A stretch of 64,000 nucleotides of DNA. Origin: Mercenaria mercenaria. Lineage: Eukaryota > Mollusca > Bivalvia > Venerida > Veneridae. A program made the translations under genes and the position numbers. Below the pieces are notes generated by a model, which searched no databases, was not told the origin of the DNA, and was given only the letters and a program-made list of their open reading frames with translations. Below, one piece after another: positions 1-12,690 of the stretch (the first letter of the stretch is position 1; every line of letters starts with the position of its first letter). The DNA lies in contig NW_026461936.1 of the NCBI RefSeq assembly GCF_021730395.1, positions 1 through 64,000 on the forward strand, in the 5' to 3' direction.

Positions 1-375
1 CATTCCCAAGATAGGAACAAGGAACTAAATGCATTAAATAATATTGAGAAAGCATGTAAATACCTACTTTAAATGATGCATAACAATTGGTGTCACATTC
101 CCTTAAAGAGGATTTATGGGTTGTTCAAAGCGGCATTTCTCCTAGAAGACTTAAGGTGCAAGATGGAATATTATACCTTCATTCCCATGATAGGAAGTTG
201 TGGCTGAATACAATTCAAAGACAATATCAGAATTTTTGAAATGATGTATATGAAGTGGTGTCACAATCCCTAAAAGAGAGTCTGTGGGGGTTCAAAATGT
301 TCAAAACTATGTTTTTCCTTTAATACTAAAGGTACAAGATTGAATAATATATCAAATTCATTCCCAAGATAGCAA
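1..375. repeat. Tandem duplication, period about 179 bp
   Basis: Three starts of the phrase CATTCCCA(A/T)GATAG occur at 1, 180 and 359, so the unit is about 179 bp and two diverged copies are present, with a third beginning. The array runs in from the left edge and stops about 100 bases before the BAF-like start codon. No coding content seen. Confidence 0.7.
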
Positions 376-480
376 ATTCCGGACATATTCGTTTTATAAA
401 TAGTCCAATTAAAACTGTCATTGGTACATTTTTTCATATTTAATTGTCTTGACGTTTCTGTTATTCAGACCTGATAAGAA

Positions 481-597
481 ATGTCAAAGAAGATAGAGAA
501 ATTCCAGAACGAATCTATTCGTGGTAAAGATGTGCGCACATTAGGAGGTATTGGAGAAAAACACGGCGAGAAGTTAGAAAAGAAAGGTTATCGGAAA
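481..597 (+). CDS. BAF-like (barrier-to-autointegration factor family) protein, exon 1 of 2
   Basis: This exon encodes residues 1-39 of a predicted 103-aa protein of the BAF/BANF1 family, small dimeric DNA-bridging proteins that in animals link chromatin to the nuclear lamina and LEM-domain proteins and bind foreign DNA. Seen: the ATG at 481 follows a likely 3' splice site (TTCTGTTATTCAG, ending about 13 bases upstream), so a 5' untranslated exon probably lies further left. The reading ends at a GTAAGT donor (598) in phase 0. Residues 21-32 (LGGIGEKHGEKL) match the helix-hairpin-helix region of human BAF (LAGIGEVLGKKL), the non-specific DNA-binding motif. Odd: the N-terminus begins MSKKIEK and lacks the Thr-Thr-Ser run that VRK1 phosphorylates in canonical BAF, so release from DNA may be controlled differently. 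It is divergent enough to be a BAF-like paralogue rather than the canonical gene. Confidence 0.85.
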
Positions 598-2790
598 GTA
601 AGTTTACGTAGAATTTTATCGTCTAAATGCAGGGATCTGATATACATATGACAGAAACATAAGTTAATAAAAGAAGTACAAAGATAATGACTGAAATAAC
701 TAACACCCTATAATCTGAGAAATTATTGATATCACATTTTATCGAATTGCAAGATGGTGTCCATTATGGCGGAGATCTACATCTACTGTGATTACAATTA
801 CAGGTTTCTAAAGTATGCATTCAATTTTTTTTTCTCAAATGAATGATCAAATATATTCACAGACAACAATGTAGATGAGTGTATTGAATAAATGTTACAT
901 GTAACTTTTGAATAAAGGTATAAAGGTCGTCATGATAATTTCAGTAATGTGGGATTGATTTAAGCATGATTAATGTATATAATATGCATGCATGTGATTT
1001 GTAAAGTACATGTAACAAAAGAAATGCGAAAGGATAAAGATAAAATATATATTCATATTGCGCAGATGGCCTTATTGTTTACACCCATGTTGAATAATTA
1101 TGAAGGCAGTGTTACTAAAAATACAAACTTCAAGTTTCTAACTATTTTAGATATATGTGTTACAGTAGTTAACTGCATCAAAATACAAGAACTGAAAAAA
1201 TTATTAAAATATCATTTTCTGAAAAATAGTTATTAAAAAAAAATGATCCCGGGTAAAATATTTGGAAAAAATGGAGACAACTCCGCTAAGTCTTTATGGT
1301 AGGCTTAGGTGGCTATTGACCTAGAACCTCATGCAAACTATCCACTTTTTACCTCTATGCAGGGAAAAAGCGTGCTTAATTGCTACATGGATTAGCAATC
1401 TGAATAGAAAACTATGTAAAGATCAAATAAGTTAATGCCCTGGGGAAAGTGTGACATTTTCTGTGGTAAAATTTGTCAACAAACAGACGATTTTTTTTAA
1501 AAAGTCAAAACCCACAGAATTTCACAAGGTGAAATATGTTGAAAAGGTTACTGCTGGAAAGCGAACAATCTCAACTTTCCATATATATGCGTCAAAGTAA
1601 TACAAATTTACTATGGGAGAAATATCTAGAAATATGAGAAAATCCAAGAAATCAATTTCAGGGTTGTTAGATGCATGACTGTGTTATCATGCAAATCATT
1701 TAACATAGATAGGTTACTTTTCCTTTGCACTGATATAACATGGACAGGAGTAGGATTAACAAACGGTGTTCACTCAACAATTTCACTTTTTAAACGGATT
1801 GTTTCCCTTGTGTAAAGAAGGCTTAGGGTAAGTCTCTAGAATATGGATTCAATTTAGATAAAAACGTTCTTTTGCTTTAATTCATATCCGAAATGCAAGC
1901 ATAATCGCATACGACAGATGTATGAATAAAGGTTCCAATATTATTTCTGTATGTCTACAATGACCAAAGACAAAATTCTTCATTCAAGCGCAAAATTTCA
2001 CCGAAGTCAGCCTGTCAAAATTTACTCTCTAAAGGCTAAATTCTACTATCAACCTGTTTTTGTATTCTTATGTGTAAAAGCTTGTTGTGTCTTCGTTCTT
2101 TACATTTAATTGTACGACAATGCAAACAAAGCCAAAACTATGTGTTCATTGAAATAAAAGCTAGCTATGTCGTTTGTAAAATGGCATGTGCCTCTTACAG
2201 GGATCATATCAGCTACTAGCCATGTTCTCATACAACAAAACAAAACCCTTCGTTAGTTTATGTATATAGATTTTATTCTGTAAACGATAAACAATATACA
2301 TAAAATGTAGGCAAATTTCGTTTATTCGTTTATTTCATTCACTTTAAATCATTGTAGCTCAACTAATAATTCAAACAGCTGTGAACAAATGGATCCCTTT
2401 ACAGCTAAATTTGTTATTATCGAAAAGAGTTACTTACAAGCTATAAGTTCTTATTTTCATCAGAGTTTCGAAACCCTAGGACGAACCTCTGATTGACTTC
2501 TTTTTGTTTGTTTGGTGAGCATGCCCACACGTGATTACTACTGAGAGTGGTTTAAGCCAAACAATATCTGTCACCATTCGGCACGCCAAGCTGAAAAAAC
2601 AAACTTCTAAGCAAAGAACTTGTAAAAATGGAATAAAGACTGCGATTAAAAAAGAATTATTCCTCTTATCGGATGTTTCGAAATTTACCTCAAGAAATAA
2701 TGATATTCCTTGTAATTTGGCGCCGGTATCAGTACGGACGCAATCATGCTTTTCACGGTTAATTTCAATTTGTTCGCGAAGATTTGTCGC
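598..2790 (+). other. Intron of BAF-like gene, left part
   Basis: AT-rich sequence between the exon 1 donor and the foldback element. I see no coding exon, RNA gene or clear transposon terminus in it. Confidence 0.5.
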
Positions 2791-2796
2791 GTAACG

Positions 2797-3240
2797 TACG
2801 GAATTCCGTTAGGGCCATCGCCTTTGTATGTGTTGATCTGAAACGCGATACTCGATAGTACGATGATGAAAACGCGAAATCACGAAACTACGATAACGAA
2901 AACGTGACAACACGATGATGATAACGCGATACTACGATAACGAAAACGCGATAATACGATAGTACGATGATGATAATGCGATATACTATCGCGTTTTCAC
3001 CATCGTACTGTCGCGTTTTCACCATCGTACTGTCGTATTATCGCATTTTCGTTATCGTAGTATCGTGATTTTGCAATATCATTATCGTACTATCGCGTTA
3101 TCACCATCGTACTGTCGCGTTATCACCATCGTACTGTCGCATTATCATCATCGTACTGTCGCGTTATCACCATCGTATTGTCGCGTTATCACCATCGTAC
3201 TGTCGCGTTATCATTATCGCACCATCGCCTTCCGGTGCGC
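2797..3240 (+). repeat. Left arm of foldback element, 22-bp tandem repeats
   Basis: The outer half (about 2840-2985) reads as CGATGATGATAACGCGATA-like units and the inner half (about 2985-3230) as the complementary CGTACTGTCGCGTTATCACC units, so the arm can also fold on itself. It ends at CATCGCCTTCCGGTGCGCA. Short open frames here are by-products of the repeat. Confidence 0.8.
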
Positions 3241-4132
3241 ATGTGCATGCTAAAAATGAGAAGATTAGAAGTTATACTTTTAGAACTACAGCTCCTGCTC
3301 TAGCGATAGGGCGATATGCAGATTCGAACGCTGGTGCTAGTGTGTGAAAATCTTGAATTGTATTGATGATCCTCCTATAGCTACAGCTGCTAGTTAGTCA
3401 AAAGCAAAAAGTAATTAACATTTTTCCATGCTTTTTTAGCTTTCGTCAATTTAAGAGTCATTTACAGAAAATGAATTTAGGGAGACAAAGCGTGTTGGAT
3501 GTTGAACAGGTTCAGAATGCTGTGCAGATATAATTTTACTGCATTTCTCATTCCTGTAAAATCATAAATAAAATGTCTGAGTAAGGGGGCGTTAACTCAC
3601 TTTTGGTTGTAAACTGCTTTACTTTTTATTTTATTTTTGCAGAAAATTGCCAGATGTTGATGCATTAAAAGAAACTATGTGCCATGAAAACTGCAAACAA
3701 TATTCTTCGAATATTTGCGATGCTCCGATTTCAGTGTTGTTATGCGTCTTACGGAATTCAACATCAATGACCTGAGCTTTACAAGACATGCATTTGCTTT
3801 TCAGTGTTGAAATATAAACCATCATATTTGTGAAAATATTCATCATCATATTTGTGAAAATATTCATGTCAGACCAAAATAAAAACAAACAAAAAACGCC
3901 CTGATCATGGTACAATATAACATTCTTTTTTTTTCTTGTTATCATATACTATATAGAAAACTCAAACCGATTGACCTGCAGAGTTTTTGCCTAAGTACAT
4001 ATTTGGTTTTAGCTGAAAAACTTTTTACAACCCATTAGCAAGCAATAGAAATCATTTTTAATTTCAACAGAGCTTAAATAACAAGATAAATAGAAACCAG
4101 AACACTGGAGAGGAAATTCTTCTGTGCGCATC

Positions 4133-4575
4133 GGCACCGGAAGGCGATAGTACGATGATGATAACGCGATAGTACGATGGTGATAACGCGACAGTACGAT
4201 GGTGATAACGTGACAGTACGATGACGATAATGCGACAGTACGATGATGATAACGCGACAGTACGATGGTGATAACGCGATAGTACGATAATGATATTGCG
4301 AAATCACGATACTACAATAACGAAAATGCGATAATACGATAGTACGATGGTGAAAACGCGACAGTACGATGATGAAAACGCGATAGTGTATCGCATTATC
4401 ATCATCGTACTATCGTATTATCGCGTTTTCGTTATCGTAGTATCGCGTTATCATCATCGTGCTGTCGCGTTTTCGTTATCGTGGTTTCGTGATTTCGCGT
4501 TTTCATCATCGTACTATCGAGTATCGCGTTTCAGATCAATACATTCAAAGGCGATGGCCCTAACGGAATTCCGTA
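4133..4575 (-). repeat. Right arm of foldback element, inverted copy
   Basis: Begins GGCACCGGAAGGCGATAGTA, the reverse complement of the inner end of the left arm, and ends with the reverse complement of the left terminus. Same 22-bp units and the same internal strand switch (about 4380-4400). Confidence 0.8.
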
Positions 4576-4581
4576 GTAACG

Positions 4582-7500
4582 TCGCATGATTGGCCGGAAC
4601 GTTTCGCCAGTAATGTAAACAACTTGAATTTTTCGGCGAAATGTGCCAAAGGTGTAAGTAGGGAACCATGGTCGACCTCTGGTATGCTAGAAGGTATGCC
4701 TTCGGCATAAAATTATTATATATCAATCCTAGCAAAATACTTACAAACCGTGTTTGACTGAATTTGTTGTTGAGTGAAAATGTAATGTATAATGCGCTAC
4801 ACACAAGCATAGGCTTACTCAGATTCAATTTAGAGTTAAACTAATGTAAGAGACAAATTTCATTTTGACTAAAGCGGATTGTTTTATTTCATGTATATCT
4901 TTACACACTTTTATCTCTTAAAAATGTTGTAACTTGATAAAGATAGTTCTGCATGTTTAATAAATCGGAAGTAACGGCGTCCCATCATTTATCAACATTA
5001 TAAAATATTGTCTGAAAATCATATTATGAACAAATGGCAACGTGTGTGTATAAAACATTCATAAAATGAAACCGTTATTCTCTTTCAAGAGATAACATAT
5101 GATGATAATGGTTCAAAATAAGCTTGAAATGCGCGAATCTCTTTAATCGTGGTCAAATTAATCAAAAACAAGAACATGGACCTATACATTTTATTTCACC
5201 ATATTATAGTCCATGTCTTACTTTATACTCGTGAGAGGTTTCATTTAAATCCATTGTAGAAAAAAATCTATTCTCGAAAATGTAATCAACATTATTATTT
5301 TCCCATAGACCTCTTTATGTAAACTTGTGTGGGGTCCGAAAGTTTCATATCAATCTAGCAAAAATCAAGCACAAGACCAAACTTTTTTATTCAGAATGGA
5401 ATAATGGTTATGTTCTTGCCACTGAGCATTCCGATGCTACCCCCGATAGTTTTCCTGAATCGCTAGTTTTTCCTTGATGTAAAATATAAATTTGTTTCAC
5501 TTTGTTTAAATGTCAGTCTTCTTGACATCCAAACAAACACACCTGTATGCTTTGTTTCGTTTTTGGGTGGCCTTATCCTTGTCTCTTTGTTTACAAGTCT
5601 AAAAGATTAAAAATCGGAAACAAAATAGGTTACGATTTTATAAAATCTCACTATCGAATGAAGGACTTGATCTTGCATGTCGTATCAAGAATTTTGTCCC
5701 AATCAATGCAAAATATAATCGTAAATGACCAACAAAATTGCTAAAGGCGCATGTACAATTCCATTACAATAGCCTACAGAACACGTAGCTGGTTTAGGAG
5801 AAAAGCGTCCTATTATTTTAATCACTTTGTTTATAATTTACTTTCAGAAACAGTAGACACATATCGGAATCAGAATTATGACATAATACAAATGTAATTT
5901 GGCATTGGGCACCATGAATTTCGTCAACAAGGAAAGCAAACATTCAATCTCGCTGTCTTTGTAAACTCATATATTTATATTAAAACTGAAAATACACACC
6001 CTCTAAAACGATGTACATGTTGCGATATGTGCAACATAAAGTTCCTAAACTTAAAAATGAACAATGGAAATTGCGTTTATATTCCGCCTTCGCATGGATA
6101 CAAACCTCCTTAGTCCGTCTGTCGTTCGTCCATACGTCGTGTCATTCCGGTATCTTCTTTACCGCTTGAAAAGTTTTCATAAAATTAAAATTATTTTTAA
6201 CTCGTCAAGACAAAGTGCAGACAACACTTATTCGGTCACTAGATCCAAGGTCAGATTGCTAGGATGCTATTTTCATTCGTTTGTAGATTTTAAAATATGC
6301 AGTTGACAAGTTTTATGAAATGAAGTATATATTTACTGTTAAAACATTATTTTATGAATGAGAGAGTGAAAAAAGCATGTAGGTAAGGGAATTTCTGCAC
6401 TTGGAACAGGTCCAGGTAGTATTTACAGACGCAAGTGTTTACCACCTTTCGGGTTTCAAATCTCCATGGGTCCGTAATTGCTATGTTGACCTATTCCGCG
6501 TTAAGTATTTTACTTAGCAAGTGTGTTGTTCTTCTAGATAATGTGTGTAGAGCCATTGCACCGTAGTACTGTCGACCACTGCAGAGATGAGGTTCCTTAA
6601 ATATGATACTACAGCTACAGCATAGTGACAAGATGAGACAACACGGCATTACGTTGCGACAGCGCATTAACACATTGAAAAACCCGACAGCAAAATGCTG
6701 AAGAATGACATGACATTTTGTAACGTCGTGCTGTCGCAAAGTGTTATCCTGATGTCGCGTCCGACAGAACGGCATTAAGGAAGTTCTGATCAACGTTTGA
6801 TAAATGCCATTTTCTCAGGATAACGAAGAATAAAGTCTGGACTATAGGCATACGAAAATGAATATCATTTGATAAATAAATGGCAGCCTGTGAGCAACAT
6901 TATTAAAACGTCAAAACCTGAGTAGGCAATAGTTTTTCTAATGTCAGACAGGATATCAATAAGCATTTTATCATAATGACATTATAAATAATGTTTCATG
7001 TTTTCTTTAATTCCAGCAAAATTTGATGTTTAATTGAATAGCACAAACTATGCACTGGCGAATTTCACAATTTTACTAGAATATTTAAATGATTTATTAG
7101 ATAATTTGGGATGGTGGTGGGTGCGATTAGATAAGGAAACACGTATTTTAATTTTAAATCATAGTGTTAAAATACTAAAATGAAAATGATTAATAAATAA
7201 AAAGACTTTTTAAAAAATCCCGATAACCTTTTTCCAGATTACACTTAGTCTAATATATATGTATCAGTGATTTTATTTCAAACTTTACTATGCAAACAAA
7301 ATTATTGTTTGAATTTATGGTGGTTTAGTCATACAGTCAAGGCAGTATGACGATAATGATGTTGATGGTGTTTGTGAAAAAGTATTTTGAATGGCGTTGG
7401 TGATGCTAAATAATGGTAATGATGAATGCATGCTGAAGATAACTGAAAAATAATGAATAATAACATAGAATTACGGTTATTAATGTTAAGGTGATACTAC

Positions 7501-10232
7501 TTGTTCGGATCGATTTTTTTCCATAACGTAGAATTTAATTAAACTCTGTTTTTTTTTTTCTTCAAAACTTCAGAATATAGTTATAAGATTCAGCCAATTA
7601 AAAACATAGGGTCGTTTGCTTGATTTATTTTGCAAAACAGATTTGAAAAAAAATAATTGGACCTCACGCAATTTCCGTTAATAGGAGTCTATGGGAAAAT
7701 CATAACTTTCATTTTTCGCAAATATAATTTTTTCTGCAATGTAGATTTTAATGAAACTCCTCATAGTTGTAAATAAACATAAAGCCTATAACGTGGTGAA
7801 ATAAAATGTATTATTCCGTGTGCTTATTTTTCAGATATTTGATTATGATTTAAGTGAAACGCACATTTCACGGTAATGTTAAGACATAATGTTGAATAAT
7901 GTAACTTGTCAGATTTATAAATATCTCATTTTAACTTTAGAAAGATAGTAACTGTACCATTGTAATGAATTTACCCACAAGTTGCCGTAAATTTATTAAA
8001 TGGTTTATATTTCCGTACGCCATATCCAGGCTTTATTCTAAGTTTCCAGATAAACGATGTTACGCAATCACTTCCGGTTTATCAAACGTGCAAAATGCCC
8101 TTAATGGGGAAAATAATGAACTACACGGATGCTTTTGGTAAACAATGATGATAATGGTGGTGCATGACAATAGTAAAAAGAAATAAAAAACTATATTAGT
8201 TACAGTAATGGACATCCATATAATATGAAATTCATTTTCTACTCTAAGATACATACATCAAACAATGATTAAAACATACGCATCAGCTGCATTGTTTGCA
8301 TTATTATATAACTGTATTATGTATATATATTTGTACGGTGCAGCAGGGGATGATTCCCCGACCCTATACTTCACTTATTTACGGGTAGAATAAATGGGCA
8401 GCTGAAGGTGCCTGAAAAAAATCACCTTTCGGTCCCACAAAGTGCTTGTTGCTCTAATATAAGTTTATAATTTTGCACAGTTTGTTTTTGACCAGCTAGT
8501 ATATGAACAATCCGCGTCTAAATTCTTAAAGTGGATTTACTGATTCAGGACCATAGTGGTAGATTTCTTACATGTAATAGAAACAACAGAAATAACATCG
8601 AAGATACACAGGTACACATATATAGCACACATTTATAAAATGTGTACAATGGAAAAATATATACAATGGAAAAGCGTTGTTACTTTATGCATCTTAAGTG
8701 TCAGAACAATTATCCCGACGTCATCTGTTCTTGAGATACATGTATTCTCGAGCTATTATCGAAATGGCCAGTATATTTTTGCATGCAACATAATTCTTGC
8801 AAGTAAATACAAACGAGTGTAAAACATTTTGTCTGCTGTTTTAAAACGAAAAAATAGACAGTTTACCTCGAGTCAAAGCAAAACAGTTTCAGTCTGATTT
8901 CAAATTACGTAATTAAGTTAGAAAATCATAATTTTAACTTTTAACATTGTTTAAAAATTGGTATATATCCATATATCTTCCATCAAGCATCATTACTGCT
9001 ATCAAAATTTCTACGTCGGAAGTCAATCAAAATAAAACATGATGACATCAATCTGCCTGATTTCCACTGTAAGAGATGTGGACTGCGTAAAGTAGCAATA
9101 GGCGTTACGTGAAAGAACTGAAACACATATTTATTTTCTCAGATATAAATCAGGGCTATCTGTAAAGTAAATCTTTTAGAGGGAAAGTGTTAACTTTTAA
9201 AAGAAGTTCAGCCTATAGCCTTTTGATATTGATATGGGTAGGTTTTTGAAAAATATGTAGCAATTTGGGGTTTTCGAATTATTTCAGTTGTCAGATAAGT
9301 TGCTGGGCAACCATATCATTTGTGCATACCCATTGTTTTAGTTTATAAATATTTAGAAAATAATGAAAAATGCTATTTTTATAAAACAGGTGATATTTAA
9401 AAATTATTTACTTTTTGCAGTGACACAGTTTTACCACAGTGATTTTAACAGAAGTGGTAAAAATATCAGTTTCTAAACATAGCTCGGGAATATATGACAG
9501 GTGCTTCCTGGAACTAGAAAGTAGGTCACTGATAAAATGTGCTACTATGAACTCAACGAAAATAAAACCGTGCATGTTTTAAAGCAGGATGATCAGGAAG
9601 GGGTAAAATTTTGAGGAAATGGTAATTTGAAAGATGAATTTATCTGACTTATTTTTTAAATATGCTTGTTTTTGTTAGACTATCGAGAACACATGATGCC
9701 AGGATAATCTAATAATGCACACTTTCATAAACACAATTATGAAGTTATATATATCTTTATTATAACAAAGAAGTAAACAAAAAAAAAACTACAACGCGAT
9801 TGATAACACTTATGTTAGAAACAGACAAACGAAAGGCACACAACAAAGTAAAAAAGAAAAAAAGGAAGAAGGCAATGCGTTGAAATAAAAAAAAAATGTA
9901 ACAAATATTCTGTTGACAAAATTTATTTAAGAAAACTAATTATACAAAGCCGTTATACTTGAATCTTTATTTATCTTTAGTTTAAATGATTTTTCTCGTT
10001 CCTTGTCGTTTTCGGTTAATTGAGTCTTGGTTCACTTCACTGTAGCCAGACAGAACCAAACAAGCACTGTGCACATTGTCCAATTTTCCAAGTATCTCTT
10101 ACACAAATAATGCAAAACACTAAAATATTCATTTGCTTATGATGCAGACAAGTAAACAGGTACACACAAATAATTCAGACGTTGAACTGCATATATCTCT
10201 ATGTATTAGATTAATGCAATATTCCTTTTCAG
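4582..10232 (+). other. Intron of BAF-like gene, right part
   Basis: About 5.6 kb of AT-rich sequence. Short open frames are scattered but none has a recognisable domain or codon pattern. There is local low complexity (GATGATG-type at 7340-7430, A-runs at 9770-9900). The intron ends in a good polypyrimidine tract and acceptor (ATTCCTTTTCAG, ending 10232). Confidence 0.5.
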
Positions 10233-10427
10233 GCTGCCGATGTCGTTAAAGAGTTCTTGCGCAACGGAAAATCTGAAAAAAAATTCAAAGAATTTCTGGA
10301 AAAAAAAGTCCCTGGTGCCAATAGAAAACATATTAGAGATTGTTACGAGTCAGTGAGGGGTTGGTGCAAGAATCATAAAGATGAAAAAAAAAAATTACAG
10401 GACAAACTTTATAGGGCAGAGGATTGA
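10233..10427 (+). CDS. BAF-like protein, exon 2 of 2 (to stop)
   Basis: Encodes residues 40-103 and the TGA stop, in phase with exon 1. It continues the family match: A40-A41-D42-V43-V44 (human AYVVLGQFL region), then PGANRKHIRDC at 66-76 against human CGANAKQSRDC, and R81-G-W-C84 against human R-E-W-C. Beyond the point where human BAF ends (89 aa) this protein adds a basic, charged tail, KNHKDEKKKLQDKLYRAED. The tail could extend the last helix or act as a nuclear-localisation signal; that is inference. The exon is too short for ORF scans, which probably explains why it is easily missed. No polyadenylation signal could be fixed downstream. Confidence 0.88.
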   Translation, partial: AADVVKEFLRNGKSEKKFKEFLEKKVPGANRKHIRDCYESVRGWCKNHKDEKKKLQDKLYRAED

Positions 10428-10548
10428 AAGGTACTTTGTGTAGACTAATGTATTAGAAATTATTCTGAGAATCAATTTTGTTTATACAAGGTTGTTCAAT
10501 GAATTCATAGATACATTCCACTAATGGTTATTTCGAGTTAAAACAATA

Positions 10549-11345
10549 TCAGAGAGTGTAGGAGATATCTTTAATGGTTGTGTTCAGTAAATTCAACTTT
10601 ACACAGAAACAAGATTTTACTACAGCCATAAAGAAGCAATCATCATAGCTGAAGCAAATACTAACATCAAAGCGACGCCGACGTTGAACTTTCTCAAAGT
10701 AACAGCCATTAATTTCAATACAGCGTTCCTGTCTATGTGCCCGTTGACTAAAAATGTTTGTATAGGATGACTGGTCGAATGATCTCGACATGCCCAACGC
10801 CCTGTTATTTAGATCGTCAGACTATGTAAACCTAATAACAATATAGTCAGATTCCATCCGTTGTTATGATCCTATAGTTAAAATACTGTCCTTTTCATTT
10901 ATACCGTCTCAAGAACCGCTGACTATGCCGAACTCGTGTTTCAATCTCGCGTTTTGACAGTATCCCAGGCCCCATTTTGTATCTGGCCGTCTCATATTTT
11001 GGTCTACAGTCAACATCTTCTGCACAGAACTGTCTCTTCGCAAAGTTGCCTAATCGTTGTCCCCATATCGCTATCCAACGATTCCTTCACCTACATGTAT
11101 ATAACATGTACATTACTCCGTTTTGTCGTTGGTCGACCGCATATCTGATTGTCTTCAAAATCCCCCTTCCCTCGCTGAATCTCTTATTACTCTTGTAAAT
11201 CATTGATCGACATACGCTTTCCATTCCAGAGACCTTTTCTATACTCTGTTTTGTCTGTGGTGGCATCATTCCTAAACATAACTTTATCACTGCTCTTTGC
11301 TCTAAAGACGTCGTACGACATTCTGGCGCACATGCCACCTGTCTC
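10549..11345 (-). mobile_element. Decayed mariner-family DNA transposon
   Basis: Read on the minus strand, about 11300-11165 encodes EQRAVIKLCLGMM...IYKSNKRFSEGR, matching the N-terminal helix-turn-helix region of mariner transposases (EQR..IKFC...V..WHKRF..GR). The text then changes frame into DFEDNQICGRPTT (mariner VEDDPRSGRPST linker, about 11155-11115) and a second HTH-like stretch TTIRQLCEETVLC (about 11060-11020). The other end, near 10720-10680, reads RCIEINGCYFEKV, like the transposase C-terminus (KCI..NGDYVEK). The catalytic D,D,D core that should lie between is absent, so the copy is internally deleted, frameshifted and immobile. Terminal inverted repeats were not found. Confidence 0.7.
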
Positions 11346-11369
11346 CATTGGCATCGGTAACACAACAAG

Positions 11370-12584
11370 ATAACAAATCCAAGCGCCTGTTTCTTCCTGT
11401 TACGAAGACGTTATGTGATGCCGACGGAGTCATTTTCTGTAGATGTGAATACTCGCCCAAATAAGTCTAAATTCTACGGGGTTGGTATGAAAATTTATAA
11501 GTCATGAACGAAGTTTATATTAGTTTGAAAATTGCATGTATGTTTATCTTATATTGTTTTACAAAATGGCAAAATTTCATAGCAGTACACAGTACAATTA
11601 TCTGTAATTGAGATATCAACGGCGTCCTTGCATTTATAAACCCTCTTATGTACTAGAAGACTGATTTTTGTAAAGGTTGTCCGTCTGTCACGTATTTACT
11701 ATCATCTGATATCCCTCTGTCACCTCGATTCTCCAAGTTCACTAAAGAGAAACCAATTTTGTTTTTCAAAATGTATTCATCCCCAACCGTTCAGGATGCT
11801 AACTGTATTGAAAATTGCGGACTCCGAGGCGGCAACGCGTATTTCTTCATTATCTTTTTTATATCGTAATGATCCCATTAAAATACACTTTGATAAACTG
11901 ATATTTTTAATCTGTGCATGAAAAGGACGAATTGTGCACCTTCTTTGAAAAAAATGAAATGACACTTAGCACGGTGGTAGATAAATATAATACGTTTTAT
12001 TTAAGCCGGGGAAGCGGTTTGTCGAAATCCAAGATGGCCGCAAAAATCCAAGATGGCCACTGTATTTCACAGTCTTATAAAAAATAGTAAAGCAAGTTTC
12101 CATATCAAGCGAAAAGCTTAAACATTGGAAAAGTAGTGTGGTATTATAATACGCATTGAATATGTCTGTAATATATTGAATATTAAGAATCAATATAGCC
12201 ACCAAAATCCAAGATGGCCGCCAAAATTAATCTATTATTTGAAAATGTTAAAACAGTAGTTTTTATACTGTAAAGGAATGACACTCCCTTATTGAGACAA
12301 AATCCATTATGGTCAAAATGTTTCAAGATGACTTGCACTATTAATCAATTTTTTTTATTCATTTCTGACACTATCTGGTTTTTTTTCTAAAATGCACAAG
12401 CCATTTTGTATACTTTATGGCGGCATTCTTGAATTTTGCGTCAATTTTGTATATTCAGAACCTGCTTCCCAGACTTAAAGTAAAACATGTCACACATTGA
12501 AACCATTGTATGTTTTATCTTTGTTCAGTAATTCTAACTGCCTATCACTCTACATAATACAATTAATGTATCTCAGACATAACT
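11370..12584. other. Intergenic stretch without a gene
   Basis: No exon recognised. The phrase AATCCAAGATGGCC occurs three times (about 12027, 12046 and 12207), a short dispersed duplication. Confidence 0.4.
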
Positions 12585-12690
12585 TATATTATTTTTCAGT
12601 CGTGATTTCTCTTGCCGATTCTGCATCTGGAATGATGAACATTTTGGCGACATCGAAGTCATATTTCTGGCGTTCTATTTCATAACCACA
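12585..12690 (-). other. Short coding-like fragment of unknown origin
   Basis: On the minus strand a 34-codon reading gives GYEIERQKYDFDVAKMFII, then PDAESAREITTEK and a stop. Composition is protein-like (balanced, charged, no low complexity), unlike the surrounding AT-rich DNA. Just upstream another frame reads VLVKNSHTSDNVV, suggesting a frameshifted continuation. I do not recognise the family; it could be a pseudogene scrap, a transposon fragment or chance. Confidence 0.25.

Larger units (their letters stand above)
2797..4575. mobile_element. Foldback-type element with long satellite arms, in the BAF-like intron
   Basis: A 1,779-bp unit ends in inverted copies of TACGGAATTCCGTTAGGG. The flanking six bases are identical, GTAACG at 2791-2796 and again at 4576-4581, which reads as a target-site duplication. 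Each arm is about 440 bp and consists largely of a degenerate 22-bp tandem repeat of the type CGTACTGTCGCGTTATCACCAT that itself switches strand part way. The arms enclose about 890 bp of non-repetitive AT-rich DNA with no recognisable transposase. This matches the architecture of foldback transposons (long TIRs built of short tandem repeats). The family is unknown to me and the mover must act in trans. Confidence 0.8.

Noticed and set aside
3065-4589. Open frames such as those rich in RTIALSPSYCRV inside the foldback arms
   Set aside because: They are translations of the 22-bp tandem repeat.
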